The notes beneath the pieces were generated by a model that saw only the letters and a program-made list of their open reading frames with translations, did no database searches and was not told the origin of the DNA. Below are positions 1-8,353 of a stretch of 64,000 nt of DNA, piece by piece. The stretch comes from Halomonas socia (GTDB lineage Bacteria; Pseudomonadota; Gammaproteobacteria; Pseudomonadales; Halomonadaceae). The number at the start of each line of letters is the position of its first letter. Within the stretch, counting starts at the first letter, position 1. A program made the translations under genes and the position numbers. Location of the stretch: contig NZ_CP048812.1 of the NCBI RefSeq assembly GCF_010977575.1, forward strand, positions 2,914,001-2,978,000. The letters are read 5' to 3'.

Positions 1-843
1 GCCGAAGAGGATAAATGCCCACAGTGCGGCAAATAAGAGGTATGAATAGTCGAGACTTGCGACAGCCGTTATAGGTCCAGCCTGATACGCTCGTGCCAGA
101 GCTAGGTGAATGCCGATGGAAATTGCTGCAAGCACTGCGAGACTAGCAAAAATCTCACTGCTGAGCGGCATCCAGATGCGCATTAGAAATGGGTAAACTG
201 GATCTGGGGCGAAAATTTTCAGGATTACGATACCAGCACCACCGATTACTATGAAGGTAATATTAACCGAAACGGTAAGGGCCCAGGGGCCAGCCGCACT
301 CGTGCAGCCCCGTGTCACTACTGCGGCAATCGCGTAGCAAAGTGCCGAAGCGAGAGGTATGAGGGCTGCTGCGGAGAACGCTTGGCCCGTTGGCTGGACA
401 ATGATCAGGACGCCGCAGAATGCCACGCCGATGGCAACGATCTGTCCTGGCCGAACCGGTTCACGGAGAAAGATCGCTGAGAGCAAAACGATAGCGACAG
501 GACCCATATAATAGCATGCAGCCACTATGGACAGATCCAGGATCGGTAACGCTGCATAGAATGCAACGTACATCGCTACAATAAGACACGACCGAAGAAG
601 CGCCCAGGGGGCGAGGGCGGCCCTCAGTACCATGCTGGACTTTTCCCGTGACAGTATCAGAAGCGCTGGAAGGGCGATCATCGACCGGGTCAGGAATAGC
701 TGCCAAAGTGGCAGGTCGGCGCTCATCATTTTTACCATGGCGTCTTGGAACGCCATCAGCGCCGTTGCACAAAGGATCATGACCGGCCCGTTTGCACCTA
801 TGCGGGCTAGAAGCGCTTTCTTGTTGAATTCAGGTCGTTCCAT
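1..843 (-). CDS. DMT/EamA-family permease, partial
   Basis: Inner-membrane permease of the drug/metabolite transporter superfamily (EamA type); the substrate cannot be read from sequence. Translating from the ATG at 843 gives a hydrophilic start of about 20 residues and then repeated hydrophobic helices, with a typical EamA turn (FLREPVRPGQ) after roughly 105 residues. The gene runs off the left edge, so 281 codons are seen and the C-terminus is missing. GAGGAG lies 6 bases before the ATG and supports this start. It is divergent from the XRE-cupin regulator at 975, its likely controller. Base composition is visibly less GC-rich than most of the window, which suggests acquisition. Confidence 0.85.
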   Translation of the reverse strand, partial: MERPEFNKKALLARIGANGPVMILCATALMAFQDAMVKMMSADLPLWQLFLTRSMIALPALLILSREKSSMVLRAALAPWALLRSCLIVAMYVAFYAALPILDLSIVAACYYMGPVAIVLLSAIFLREPVRPGQIVAIGVAFCGVLIIVQPTGQAFSAAALIPLASALCYAIAAVVTRGCTSAAGPWALTVSVNITFIVIGGAGIVILKIFAPDPVYPFLMRIWMPLSSEIFASLAVLAAISIGIHLALARAYQAGPITAVASLDYSYLLFAALWAFILFG

Positions 844-974
844 CGGTTGCTCCTCGCATCGCCCCGCAGAAGGCAGAGCAACCTTAGCTGAGTGATGATG
901 ATTCCATTCCCAGTTGTGCTATAATTTTTGATAATTATTTTCTCTCACATCAAAAAAATATGTGAAAAATTTAG

Positions 975-1598
975 ATGAGTCAATCTAGGTATACTTCGGT
1001 CAAAGGGCAGAATGGCTCCAGAGGTGCTGGCCCGCGTGAGACGCAGCCGATCATTGGTTCGCGCATGCGTGAGCTGCGCAAAGCAAAGAAAATGACGCTT
1101 CAGGCCTTAGGGGGTGAAACGGGTCTGTCTGTTGGATATCTAAGTCAGCTTGAGCGCGAGCACGCGACGCCGTCGATCCGTGCACTGAATGTGATTGCGC
1201 GTGTCCTCGGCGTGAATATCAACTGGTTCTTCCCCGATCCAGAAGAGCAAGAGGCGCCCGAGGCTGCAATCGTCGTGCGCGCATCCCGGCGCCGTGCCTT
1301 GAAGTTCGAGTCGGGAATCCGTGATGAACTACTCACGCCCACGCTGTCCGGTCAGCTTGAACTCCTGCTGTGCACCCTTGAGCCTGGCGGGTCTTCTGGA
1401 GACGAACTCTATTGCCATAAAGGGGAAGAGGCCGGCTATGTGGACCAAGGGCAGCTGGAGCTCACCATTGAATCAGAAGTGTTTCTTCTCAATGAAGGCG
1501 ACAGCTTCCATTTCGATTCTTCACGGCCTCATAGGTATAGGAATCCGGGAAAGTCCAAAACCATAGTGATTTGGGTGATGACACCGCCGCATTACTGA
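975..1598 (+). CDS. XRE-family regulator with C-terminal cupin domain
   Basis: Transcription regulator of 207 aa. An XRE helix-turn-helix occupies about residues 27-82 (IIGSRMRELR, then SVGYLSQLER). A cupin_2 sensor fold covers about 115-203 (GDELYCHKGEE, GDSFHFDSSRPHRYRN). Members of this family usually sense a small metabolite through the cupin and control a neighbouring transporter or catabolic gene. The divergent DMT permease at 1-843 is the obvious target. No good Shine-Dalgarno precedes the ATG at 975, and the upstream 80 bases are very A+T-rich. An internal ATG at 1065 is an alternative start but also lacks a clear ribosome site. G+C is low compared with the region after 1800. Confidence 0.88.
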   Translation: MSQSRYTSVKGQNGSRGAGPRETQPIIGSRMRELRKAKKMTLQALGGETGLSVGYLSQLEREHATPSIRALNVIARVLGVNINWFFPDPEEQEAPEAAIVVRASRRRALKFESGIRDELLTPTLSGQLELLLCTLEPGGSSGDELYCHKGEEAGYVDQGQLELTIESEVFLLNEGDSFHFDSSRPHRYRNPGKSKTIVIWVMTPPHY

Positions 1599-1602
1599 AT
1601 GG

Positions 1603-1770
1603 ATGAAAGGGCCATTACTCCAAGGATGCTGCTGTCGCCTACCCCCGGAGCACCGGGACGCACTGGCGTTGGCGCGGCGCGCCTATCTCGAAGGGGGTAA
1701 TGACGACTGGACGCATCGCATATCGCAGGTGGAAGCGCTGGTGGGTTTCATGCAGCGAGCCATCGCTTGA
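1603..1770 (+). pseudogene. C-terminal remnant of an unidentified GC-rich gene
   Basis: A 55-codon open frame with ATG at 1603 and TGA at 1768-1770. From about codon 12 it reads like normal GC-rich coding sequence (LPPEHRDALALARRAYLEGG) ending ISQVEALVGFMQRAIA. The first codons look random and there is no ribosome site, so this is most likely the truncated 3' end of a resident gene. It sits exactly where the less GC-rich DMT/XRE segment meets the GC-rich chromosome, as expected if that segment replaced the front of the gene. I do not recognise the family. Confidence 0.45.
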
Positions 1771-1836
1771 CCTGCCGCCGGCATGTTGCGCTAGCCTCTT
1801 AGCACGCTCATTTATAGGATCAAGAAGGAGTACGCC

Positions 1837-2844
1837 ATGAAAGTCGTGACACTGCGCAGCCCGGGTGGGCTGGACCAGTTGCAAGTCGTCGAGCGCGACG
1901 CGCCCGGCGAGCCGGGCCCGGGCGAGATCCGCGTGCGGGTGAAGGCAAGCTCGCTCAACTTCCACGACTACGGCGTGGTATCCGGCATGATCCCCGCCGA
2001 CGATGGCCGTATCCCCATGTCCGACGGGGCGGGCGTGGTCGAGGTGGTGGGCGATGGCGTCGAGGAGTTCTCGGTGGGCGATGCGGTGGTTTCCACCTTC
2101 TTCCCCCACTGGCTCGACGGCTCGGCGCGGGTCGCGGATTTCAAGACCACGCCCGGCGACGGTATCGACGGCTATGCCCGCGAGCAGGTCACTCGCCCGG
2201 CTACCTGGTTTACCCACGCGCCCAGGGGCTACAGCCACGAAGAAGCCGCCACCCTGACCACGGCGGGGCTTACTGCCTGGCGCGCGCTGGTGGTGGATGG
2301 CAACCTCAAGGCCGGCGATACCGTACTCACCCTGGGCACCGGCGGTGTCTCGATCTTCGCCCTGCAGTTTGCCAAGGCGATGGGGGCGCGGGTGATCTCC
2401 ACGTCCTCTTCCGATGAGAAGATCGAAAAGCTCAAGGAACTCGGCGCCGACCACACCATCAACTACAAGTCCGAGCCGGAGTGGGGCAAGAAGGTCAAGG
2501 CGCTGACCGACGGCCGGGGCGTGGATCACGTGATCGAGGTCGGCGGACCCGGCACCCTGCCGCAGTCCATCGATGCGGTGTGCATCGGTGGACATATCGC
2601 GCTGATCGGCATCCTGACCGGCCGCGGTGGCGAGGTGCCGACCATCAAGCTGATGGCCAAGCAGGCGCGCCTGCAGGGGCTGATCGTTGGCAGCCGCACC
2701 CAGCAGCAGGAGATGGTGCGCGGCATCGAGGCCATCGGCGTGCGCCCGATCATCGACAGCACCTTTGCACTAGGCGAGATCGCCGATGCCTTCCGCCACG
2801 AGGAGGCGGGACGCCACTTCGGCAAGATCTGCCTGTCGCTCTAG
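1837..2844 (+). CDS. MDR-family NAD(P)-dependent alcohol dehydrogenase-like protein
   Basis: Medium-chain dehydrogenase/reductase of 335 aa. The GroES-like N-terminal domain covers about residues 1-130. The Rossmann NAD(P)-binding domain follows, with its glycine motif GTGGVS at 167-172 and a cofactor-side loop ISTSSSDEKIEKLKELGADH. The GHEX2GX5GX2V catalytic zinc motif is not obvious: DGAGVVEVVG stands there instead, so it may act as a zinc-independent quinone-oxidoreductase-like enzyme. The start is supported by AAGGAG 6 bases upstream. It is monocistronic, and its stop shares the four bases CTAG with the stop of the convergent XRE gene, leaving no room for a terminator. The substrate is unknown. 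Confidence 0.88.
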   Translation: MKVVTLRSPGGLDQLQVVERDAPGEPGPGEIRVRVKASSLNFHDYGVVSGMIPADDGRIPMSDGAGVVEVVGDGVEEFSVGDAVVSTFFPHWLDGSARVADFKTTPGDGIDGYAREQVTRPATWFTHAPRGYSHEEAATLTTAGLTAWRALVVDGNLKAGDTVLTLGTGGVSIFALQFAKAMGARVISTSSSDEKIEKLKELGADHTINYKSEPEWGKKVKALTDGRGVDHVIEVGGPGTLPQSIDAVCIGGHIALIGILTGRGGEVPTIKLMAKQARLQGLIVGSRTQQQEMVRGIEAIGVRPIIDSTFALGEIADAFRHEEAGRHFGKICLSL

Positions 2845-3656
2845 CCAGGCGGCGCTGCAGCGGCCAGTTGTTGCAGCGCCTCCTGGGTGGCCGTGTCCGC
2901 CGGGAAGAACGATTCGATGGCGAGTTCCTCCAGGGTGATGTCGAGCGGGGTGCCGAATACCGTGGTGGTACTCAACAGCGACAGCACGCGGCCATCCGGC
3001 ATAGCCAGCTCCAGCGGTACGACGATGCCGGCATGGCTCGATCTCGAGGCTAGCTGGGGGCGAGCCTCGGCCGGCATCGGGTAGCCTTTCAATTCTGCGA
3101 TGAGCAAGGCAAGCGCTGGGTCGGCTGTCGTGTCGGCCTGGCGGGACAGGCGCTCCAGAACATGGGCGCGCCATTCGCGGAAATTGCGAATGCGCGACGC
3201 GAGCCCCTGGGGGTGAAGGGTGAGTCGCAGCACATTGATCGGCGGCTCCAGTAGCACGGGATCGATGCCGTCGAGCAACAGCTCGAGCGGGCGGTTGCCC
3301 ATCAGCAGGTGCCAGTGGCAATCGACAGCCAGTGCCGGGTAGGGGGCATGGCTCGCCAGCAGCCGCTCGATCACGCCGCGGACCGCCTCGAGTTCAGGCG
3401 CGTCGATCCCGCGCTCGCCGTAGGCCGGGGCGAAGCCGGCGGCGAGCAGCAGCCGGTTGCGCTCGCGCAGGGGAACGTTCAACTGCTCCGCCAGGCGCAG
3501 CAGCATCTCCCGGCTCGGCACGGCGCGCCCGGATTCGACGAAGCTCAGATGGCGCTGGGAGATATCGGCCTCGGTGGCGAGCGCGAGCTGACTGAGCCGT
3601 CGCCGCTGGCGCCACATCTTCAACAGCTGTCCGGGAGTGGATGAGTTCATGGTCAT
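2841..3656 (-). CDS. XRE-family regulator with MmyB-like ligand domain
   Basis: Transcription regulator of 271 aa. The N-terminal XRE helix-turn-helix covers residues 8-65 (LLKMWRQRRRLSQ, ISQRHLSFVESGRAVPSRE). The remaining 200 residues form an MmyB-like ligand-binding domain (YPALAVDCHWHLLMGNRP, then LRLTLHPQGLASRI), a fold thought to bind fatty acids or similar small ligands. The ATGs at 3656 and 3650 are both possible starts and neither has a strong ribosome site. The long palindrome at 3683-3715 lies just upstream and is its likely operator, shared with the divergent DUF1330 gene at 3766. Confidence 0.87.
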   Translation of the reverse strand: MTMNSSTPGQLLKMWRQRRRLSQLALATEADISQRHLSFVESGRAVPSREMLLRLAEQLNVPLRERNRLLLAAGFAPAYGERGIDAPELEAVRGVIERLLASHAPYPALAVDCHWHLLMGNRPLELLLDGIDPVLLEPPINVLRLTLHPQGLASRIRNFREWRAHVLERLSRQADTTADPALALLIAELKGYPMPAEARPQLASRSSHAGIVVPLELAMPDGRVLSLLSTTTVFGTPLDITLEELAIESFFPADTATQEALQQLAAAAPPG

Positions 3657-3682
3657 GGGCCTAGATTAGCGCCAAGCAATAT

Positions 3683-3715
3683 GCCTGGCTATTACCTCGC
3701 AGGTAATCGCCAGGC
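3683..3715. promoter_or_regulatory. 33-bp nested palindrome, probable XRE operator
   Basis: Seen directly: GCCTGGC-T-ATTACCT-CGC-AGGTAAT-C-GCCAGGC. Two nested 7-bp arm pairs are perfectly complementary around a 3-bp centre, with one unpaired base between them. It lies in the intergenic space between the divergent XRE gene (start 3656) and DUF1330 gene (start 3766), so it could control both. Confidence 0.65.
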
Positions 3716-3765
3716 CGCACACGCCGGGCGAAGCTACCCGTGAAACCCACCACAGGAGCATCGCC

Positions 3766-4086
3766 ATGACCGCCTACGCCATCGCCCGCCTGCAGGACGT
3801 CCTCATGGGCCCCGAGATTGTCGAGTATCTGGAAGAGATCGATGCCACCCTGGCCCCCTACGGCGGCCACTATCTGATCCACGGCGGTACCATCCAAGTG
3901 CTGGAGGGGAGCTGGCAGGGCGATATCATCATGCTCGGCTTTCCCGACCTGGAGCAGGCCCAGGCGTGGTATCACTCCGAAGCCTACCGGCGCATCCTGC
4001 CGCTGCGTACCGCCAATGCCGTGGGCGATGTCATCCTAGTGGAGGGCGTGCCGGAAGGACATCGTGGCATCGATATTCTTGGCTGA
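3766..4086 (+). CDS. DUF1330 family small protein
   Basis: Cytoplasmic protein of 106 aa with the dimeric alpha+beta-barrel pattern of DUF1330: an N-terminal strand (YAIARLQDV), a central YGGHYLIHGG segment, the strand IIMLGFPDLEQAQAWYHS around residue 62, and a C-terminal AVGDVILVEGV. No biochemical role is established for most members. CAGGAG 7 bases before the ATG supports the start. It is divergent from the XRE-MmyB regulator, and the palindrome at 3683-3715 lies between them, so it is probably that regulator's target. Confidence 0.88.
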   Translation: MTAYAIARLQDVLMGPEIVEYLEEIDATLAPYGGHYLIHGGTIQVLEGSWQGDIIMLGFPDLEQAQAWYHSEAYRRILPLRTANAVGDVILVEGVPEGHRGIDILG

Positions 4087-4228
4087 GGCTACGCCTCGTA
4101 ATGGGAGACTGGCCGCCTGGTCCAGGAAATTTCGGCTGGCTATTGGCCATGGTTTTCCCGACAGTAATGGCGCATGGAGCCCGCTACGCTAGCGGCGGGA
4201 TCAAACATCGCTTGCCGAGGGAATGAGA

Positions 4229-4666
4229 ATGAAAAGTCGCTTCGCCACGTTGTTGGGATCGCTGGCCATCGTGCTGATGGGTTGTACCGGTATGGAACAT
4301 TCCATGACGCATGACGAGCCACTGGAAAATACCTACTGGAAACTGACCCGAGTCGGCGATATCGCGGCCGAGGCGGTGGACAACCAGCGCGAGGCGCATT
4401 TCGTACTGCATACCGAGGAGAACGGTGTGGCGGGCTCCACCGGATGCAACCGCCTGGCGGGCAGCTACCGGCTGGAGAACGATGCTTTGAGCTTCGGTCC
4501 CTTGGTCACCACGCGGATGGCCTGCCTGGAAGGAGGCGAGACCGAACGGGCCTTCCTTACGGCGCTGGAGGCGACAGCCAACTGGCAGATAGAAGGCCTG
4601 GCGTTGACCTTGCGCGATGAATCAGGCGAGGCCGTGGCGCACTTCGAGGCGGTGCACCTCTACTGA
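4229..4666 (+). CDS. META domain lipoprotein (HslJ-like)
   Basis: Exported lipoprotein of about 145 aa. The start MKSRFATLLGSLAIVLMGC is a signal peptide with a lipobox whose Cys would be acylated, so the protein is anchored in the envelope. The META/HslJ domain fills the rest: NTYWKLTRVGD, then GSTGCNRLAGSYRLEND with the family's GCN motif, and TRMACLEGGETERAFL. HslJ relatives are linked to heat or novobiocin tolerance in E. coli; a role here is not shown. The ATG at 4229 is preferred over 4223 because GAGG at 4217-4220 is then properly spaced. It appears monocistronic. Confidence 0.87.
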   Translation: MKSRFATLLGSLAIVLMGCTGMEHSMTHDEPLENTYWKLTRVGDIAAEAVDNQREAHFVLHTEENGVAGSTGCNRLAGSYRLENDALSFGPLVTTRMACLEGGETERAFLTALEATANWQIEGLALTLRDESGEAVAHFEAVHLY

Positions 4667-4684
4667 GTGGAGCTGGTCTAGCCG

Positions 4685-5245
4685 CTATCGATCGGCTCGG
4701 CCGTGATCCCAGCTCGGCTCGACGACCGAGTGCACGAAATCTCCCTTGGCCTGGGTGTAGGCTTCGCGGTCTTGACTGTGGCTGGCGGCCAGCTCGCGCT
4801 TGAGGGCGGCATAGCGTGCGGCCAGCGCCGTATCGGCGCGCAGGGCGTCGCGGAAGGCCAGGCGCTTGTGCCACAGCTCGCCGTCGTGCACCACCACGTG
4901 AAGGTGATGGATGCGATGGCCGTGGGCGTGACGCATGAACCAGCGGCGGTCGGTCAGGCTGGCATTGAACTCCCTCGAGGTCACGTAGCCGTAAGCGAGC
5001 AGTGGTTCGAACAGGGTGTCGGCGACGGCCATGGAGGTGACGCCGGCCATGACGTCGATGATCGGCTTGGCCGGCATGCCGGGGATGGCGGTGCTGCCGA
5101 TATGCTGCACGTCGATCAGCTCGTTGGCAAAGCGCTCAAGCAGACGGTCGCGTTCGGCGGCGTAGCGAGACGGCCAGGTGGAATCGTACTCCACCAGCTG
5201 CACTGGCTCGTCAATGGCCTGCTGCAGTGACTGGGCTTCGTTCAT
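4685..5245 (-). CDS. GrpB family (UPF0157) protein
   Basis: GrpB/DUF157 protein of 186 aa with a nucleotidyltransferase-like fold. Motifs seen are LVEYDSTWPSRYAAERDRL, HIGSTAIPGMPAKPIIDVM and LHVVVHDGELWHKRLAFRDAL. GrpB domains occur alone or fused to dephospho-CoA kinase; their function is uncertain. The start at 5245 (MNEAQSLQQ) is chosen because AGGAAG lies just upstream. The longer frame to 5329 would run deep into the 3' end of the AraC gene. It lies downstream of that AraC gene on the same strand and overlaps it by 35 bases, so the two may be co-transcribed. Confidence 0.85.
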   Translation of the reverse strand: MNEAQSLQQAIDEPVQLVEYDSTWPSRYAAERDRLLERFANELIDVQHIGSTAIPGMPAKPIIDVMAGVTSMAVADTLFEPLLAYGYVTSREFNASLTDRRWFMRHAHGHRIHHLHVVVHDGELWHKRLAFRDALRADTALAARYAALKRELAASHSQDREAYTQAKGDFVHSVVEPSWDHGRADR

Positions 5246-6239
5246 GGGCACTTCCTGTAGCAGAGGTATGCGAGACGCTACCCGTATCGAGCTCACGCTG
5301 CTGGCGCAGAGCCCCGGGCGGGTGGCCATGAATGCGCTTGAAGGCGCGGCTGAAGGCGGCCGCGCTGCCGTAGCCTAGGCGATAGGCCACGGTTTCAATC
5401 GGCTGTCGTTCCCGGCCGATCCACTGGGCCGCCAGGCGCATGCGCAGTTCGGTCACGTAGCGGTGCGGCGTCATGCCGGTTACCGCCAGGAAGCGCTCGG
5501 CGAATACCGAGCGTGAGCTGCCCATCTCGGCGGCGAGCTCCGCTACTGTCCAGTTGCGCCCCGGCTCGCGGTGCAGGGCGGCGATGACGCGACCCAGGCG
5601 CGGGTCGCGCAGCGCCTCGATCCAGCCGGTGGCATCGCCGCAGCCGCACTCCACCCAGCCGCGCACGATAAAAGCGGCCATCACATCGGCGAGCCGCGCC
5701 AGGATGGCGGCGTAGCCTGCCCGTTCACTTCTCGCCTCGCGCTCCATCGCCTCGAGCATGGGCAGGATCTCGGGTTGCCGCTCGAGCAGGGTGCCGACGT
5801 GCATCACCTCGGGCATCAGCGAGACCAAGGCGTGCATGCTGCCCAGGTCGAACTCCATACAGCCGCTGAACGTCAGGGCGCCCTCGAGGGTGCAGTTCTG
5901 CGGGCAAGCGCGGATTGCGCTGACCGCCTCGCACAGCGTGGCGCTTTCGAAGGCGGCGATGTCCTGAGTCGGCTGGTCGGGTGCGGAGAGCAGGGCATGC
6001 AAGCCACCCCGCGGCAGCAGCAGGGCGTCCCCCGTCGAGAGGGTATGAACGCTGCCGCTGGGGCTGCGCAGGTAGACGGGGCCGCGCGCCACGAAGTGGA
6101 ACTGCGCCCAACCCTCCACTTGCCCGAACTCCACCCCCAACGGGGGCGAGAGCTGAATGCGGCGGTAGGCGATGCCGCGCAGGCGCATGCCGAGCAGCAG
6201 TTCGCTTACCAGGTCGCTGGGCAGTTCCGGCTTGGGCAT
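5211..6239 (-). CDS. AraC-family regulator with cupin sensor domain
   Basis: Regulator of 342 aa. An N-terminal cupin_6 domain (about 20-180, with HFVARGPVYLRSPSG and LSTGDALLLPRGG) is followed by an AraC helix-turn-helix pair near residues 235-310 (MGSSRSVFAERFLAVTG, then PIETVAYRLGYGSAAAFSRAFK). AGGAG lies 6 bases before the ATG. It is divergent from the MFS transporter at 6369, the usual genomic pairing for this family, so it probably regulates that exporter. A CGTTC-CTGAC-GAACG inverted repeat at 6330-6344 in the shared upstream region is a possible site. The C-terminal tail after PPGALRQQ looks non-conserved and overlaps GrpB. Confidence 0.88.
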   Translation of the reverse strand: MPKPELPSDLVSELLLGMRLRGIAYRRIQLSPPLGVEFGQVEGWAQFHFVARGPVYLRSPSGSVHTLSTGDALLLPRGGLHALLSAPDQPTQDIAAFESATLCEAVSAIRACPQNCTLEGALTFSGCMEFDLGSMHALVSLMPEVMHVGTLLERQPEILPMLEAMEREARSERAGYAAILARLADVMAAFIVRGWVECGCGDATGWIEALRDPRLGRVIAALHREPGRNWTVAELAAEMGSSRSVFAERFLAVTGMTPHRYVTELRMRLAAQWIGRERQPIETVAYRLGYGSAAAFSRAFKRIHGHPPGALRQQRELDTGSVSHTSATGSAHERSPVTAAGH

Positions 6240-6368
6240 CTCGCGCTCCTTTCTTCAAGATTCGGATGAATGATCAAGTATTCAAGAGTGTCTAGCATAG
6301 ATCGTCCGAGGCGACCCCTCTAGTCTTCTCGTTCCTGACGAACGCTTCTCTAGGATAGGAGAACGAAC

Positions 6369-7547
6369 ATGAACGACTTGGTATCGCGGGAACGGCCCGC
6401 ATGGGGGGCGGTCATCTCGATGGCCTTCGGCGTCTTTGGGCTGGTAACGGCGGAGTTCTTGCCCGCCAGCCTGCTCACACCCATGGCGGCGGACCTGGGT
6501 ATTACCGAAGGCATGGCGGGGCAGGCGGTAACGGTCACCGCGGCGGTGGCGCTGTTGACCAGCCTGATGATCTCTACCGCCACCCGGCGCATCGATCGTC
6601 GCCATGTCCTGCTGGGTTTCTCGACGCTGCTGGTGGTTTCGAACCTGATGGTGGCTTTTGCCCCTAATCTGACGATCCTGCTGCTTGGCCGCGTGCTGCT
6701 GGGGATGGCCTTGGGCGGGTTCTGGACCATGTCGATCGCTACCATGATGCGCCTGGTGCCCGAGGATCTGGTGCCGCGGGGGCTGTCGATCATGTTTAGC
6801 GGGGTTTCCGCGGCCACCATCGCTGCAGCCCCGTTGGGTAGCTACTTCGGCGACCTACTCGGCTGGCGCGACGTGTTCCGCATGGCTGCGCTACTTGGAG
6901 TGCTGGCGCTGGCGGTACAGTTCATGACGCTGCCGCGCATGGCGCCGACCGGCCTGACCCGCCTGCGTACCCTGTTCGACGTGCTGATGCGGCCGCGCAT
7001 CGGCGTGGGGATGCTGGCCGCGGCCCTGGTCTTTACCGGCCACTTCGCCTTCTTCACCTATATTCGGCCGTTCCTCGAAACCGTGACCGGGGTTGGCGTG
7101 AACGGCGTGGCCACCATCCTGTTGGGCTTCGGCGTGGCCAACTTCCTCGGTAACTACCTGGGTGGCTGGATGGTCGAACGCAACTTGCGCCTGACCATGA
7201 TTGCGATGCCGCTACTGATGGGCGCGCTCGGGGTATCACTGGTAGTGCTGGAAAGCACGCCGGCCACCGATGCTGCACTGGTGGCGATATGGGGGCTGGC
7301 CTTCGGCGCCATTCCGGTGGCGTGGTCGACCTGGCTCACCCGTACGGTGCCTGACGAGGCCGAGAGCGCCAGCGGCCTGCTGGTGGCGGCCATCAACCTG
7401 GCGATCGCCACCGGTGCTGCGGTGGGCGGCCTCATCTTCGACCTGGGCGGCGCTTTAAACGTATTCGCCGCCAGCGGCGCTGTATTACTTTTGGCCGCGC
7501 TGATGATCCTGGTGGGGGTAAGAACACGGCCATTGGTGGCCGCCTGA
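6369..7547 (+). CDS. MFS transporter (DHA1-type efflux)
   Basis: Major facilitator permease of 392 aa with about 12 hydrophobic helices, in the DHA1/sugar-efflux branch by pattern. It starts with AVISMAFGVFGLVTAEFLPASL, has the loop 2-3 region TRRIDRRHVLLG, and GRVLLGMALGGFWTMS in helix 4. The expected function is proton-driven export of small molecules from the cytoplasm; the substrate is unknown. AGGAG upstream (TAGGAGAACGAAC before the ATG) supports the start. It is divergent from the AraC-cupin regulator and followed by a well-formed terminator at 7573. Confidence 0.88.
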   Translation: MNDLVSRERPAWGAVISMAFGVFGLVTAEFLPASLLTPMAADLGITEGMAGQAVTVTAAVALLTSLMISTATRRIDRRHVLLGFSTLLVVSNLMVAFAPNLTILLLGRVLLGMALGGFWTMSIATMMRLVPEDLVPRGLSIMFSGVSAATIAAAPLGSYFGDLLGWRDVFRMAALLGVLALAVQFMTLPRMAPTGLTRLRTLFDVLMRPRIGVGMLAAALVFTGHFAFFTYIRPFLETVTGVGVNGVATILLGFGVANFLGNYLGGWMVERNLRLTMIAMPLLMGALGVSLVVLESTPATDAALVAIWGLAFGAIPVAWSTWLTRTVPDEAESASGLLVAAINLAIATGAAVGGLIFDLGGALNVFAASGAVLLLAALMILVGVRTRPLVAA

Positions 7548-7572
7548 ACTTGAGCATTGTCTAAAGAGTGCG

Positions 7573-7605
7573 GCCCGCTTCGGTGGGCTGTTTCTTGCTA
7601 TTTTT
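7573..7605 (+). terminator. Intrinsic terminator of the MFS gene
   Basis: Seen directly: GCCCGC-TTCG-GTGGGC (one G-T pair) closed by a UUCG tetraloop, then a T-rich tail TGTTTCTTGCTATTTTTC. It lies 26 bases after the MFS stop and also separates it from the convergent racemase gene. Confidence 0.75.
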
Positions 7606-8300
7606 CAACCCTCTAGCGCCCACTTGACCGCTTCCTCGGCGTGAATGGCCGTGGTGTCGTAGAGCGGCACGGCGGTATGCTGCTGCTGCACCAGCAGGGC
7701 GATCTCGGTGCAGCCGAGGATCACCGCCTCGGCGCCACGTTCGTGTAGCGAATCGATGATCTCCAGATAGCGCTGCCGTGACATTTCCTTCACCTCGCCC
7801 AGGCACAGCTCGGTGTAGATCACTTCATGCACGAGGTCGCGTTGAGCCTCGTTGGGTACCAGCACCTCGATGCCGAAGCCTTCGACGATCCGCCCCTTGT
7901 AGAAGTCCTGCTCCATGGTGAAGCGGGTGCCGAGCAGGCCGACACGGCGAATGCCGTCGGCGGCGAGGCGTTGCGCCGTGGCGTCGGCGATATGCAGCAG
8001 CGGGATAGAGATCGAGGCTTCGATCTCCGGCGCGACCTTGTGCATGGTGTTGGTGCCGATCAGCAGGAAGTCGGCACCACCAGCTTCCACGCTGCGAGCG
8101 GCTTGGCTGAGGATCTCGGCGGTGGCGTCCCAGTCGCCGACATGCTGTAGCCGCTCGATCTCGGCGAAGTCGACGCTGTACAGGCACAGCTTGGCCGAAT
8201 GCAGTCCGCCGAGGGCGGCCTTTACGCCTTCGTTGAGTGCACAATAGTAGCTGGCGGTGGATTCCCAGCTCATGCCGCCGAGCAGGCCAATGGTCTTCAT
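7605..8300 (-). CDS. Aspartate/glutamate racemase family protein (YgeA-like)
   Basis: Cofactor-independent amino acid racemase of 231 aa. The start MKTIGLLGGMSWESTASYY is the family signature. The two catalytic positions are T83 (IGTNTMHKVA) and C197 (VILGCTEIAL), the Thr/Cys pair described for E. coli YgeA rather than the usual Cys/Cys pair. It should act on broad-range L-amino acids or Asp/Glu in the cytoplasm. The ATG at 8300 is preferred because the GAGGGAG ribosome site is 9 bases away; an ATG at 8306 has only 3 bases. It is monocistronic and convergent with the MFS gene. Confidence 0.88.
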   Translation of the reverse strand: MKTIGLLGGMSWESTASYYCALNEGVKAALGGLHSAKLCLYSVDFAEIERLQHVGDWDATAEILSQAARSVEAGGADFLLIGTNTMHKVAPEIEASISIPLLHIADATAQRLAADGIRRVGLLGTRFTMEQDFYKGRIVEGFGIEVLVPNEAQRDLVHEVIYTELCLGEVKEMSRQRYLEIIDSLHERGAEAVILGCTEIALLVQQQHTAVPLYDTTAIHAEEAVKWALEG

Positions 8301-8353
8301 GGTCATGCACTCCCTCTTGTTATCGCTGATTCTGACATTGTCGTGCTGCGGTG

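Noticed and set aside
1639-2595. 318-codon minus-strand open frame
   Set aside because: Opposite a well-supported dehydrogenase; composition typical of an antisense shadow.
4085-4100. Small GAGGC-TAC-GCCTC hairpin after DUF1330
   Set aside because: Only a 5-bp stem with no T-run; too weak to call a terminator.
6330-6344. CGTTC-CTGAC-GAACG inverted repeat as a firm AraC operator
   Set aside because: Only 5-bp arms; AraC sites are usually direct repeats. Kept only as a mention in the AraC entry.
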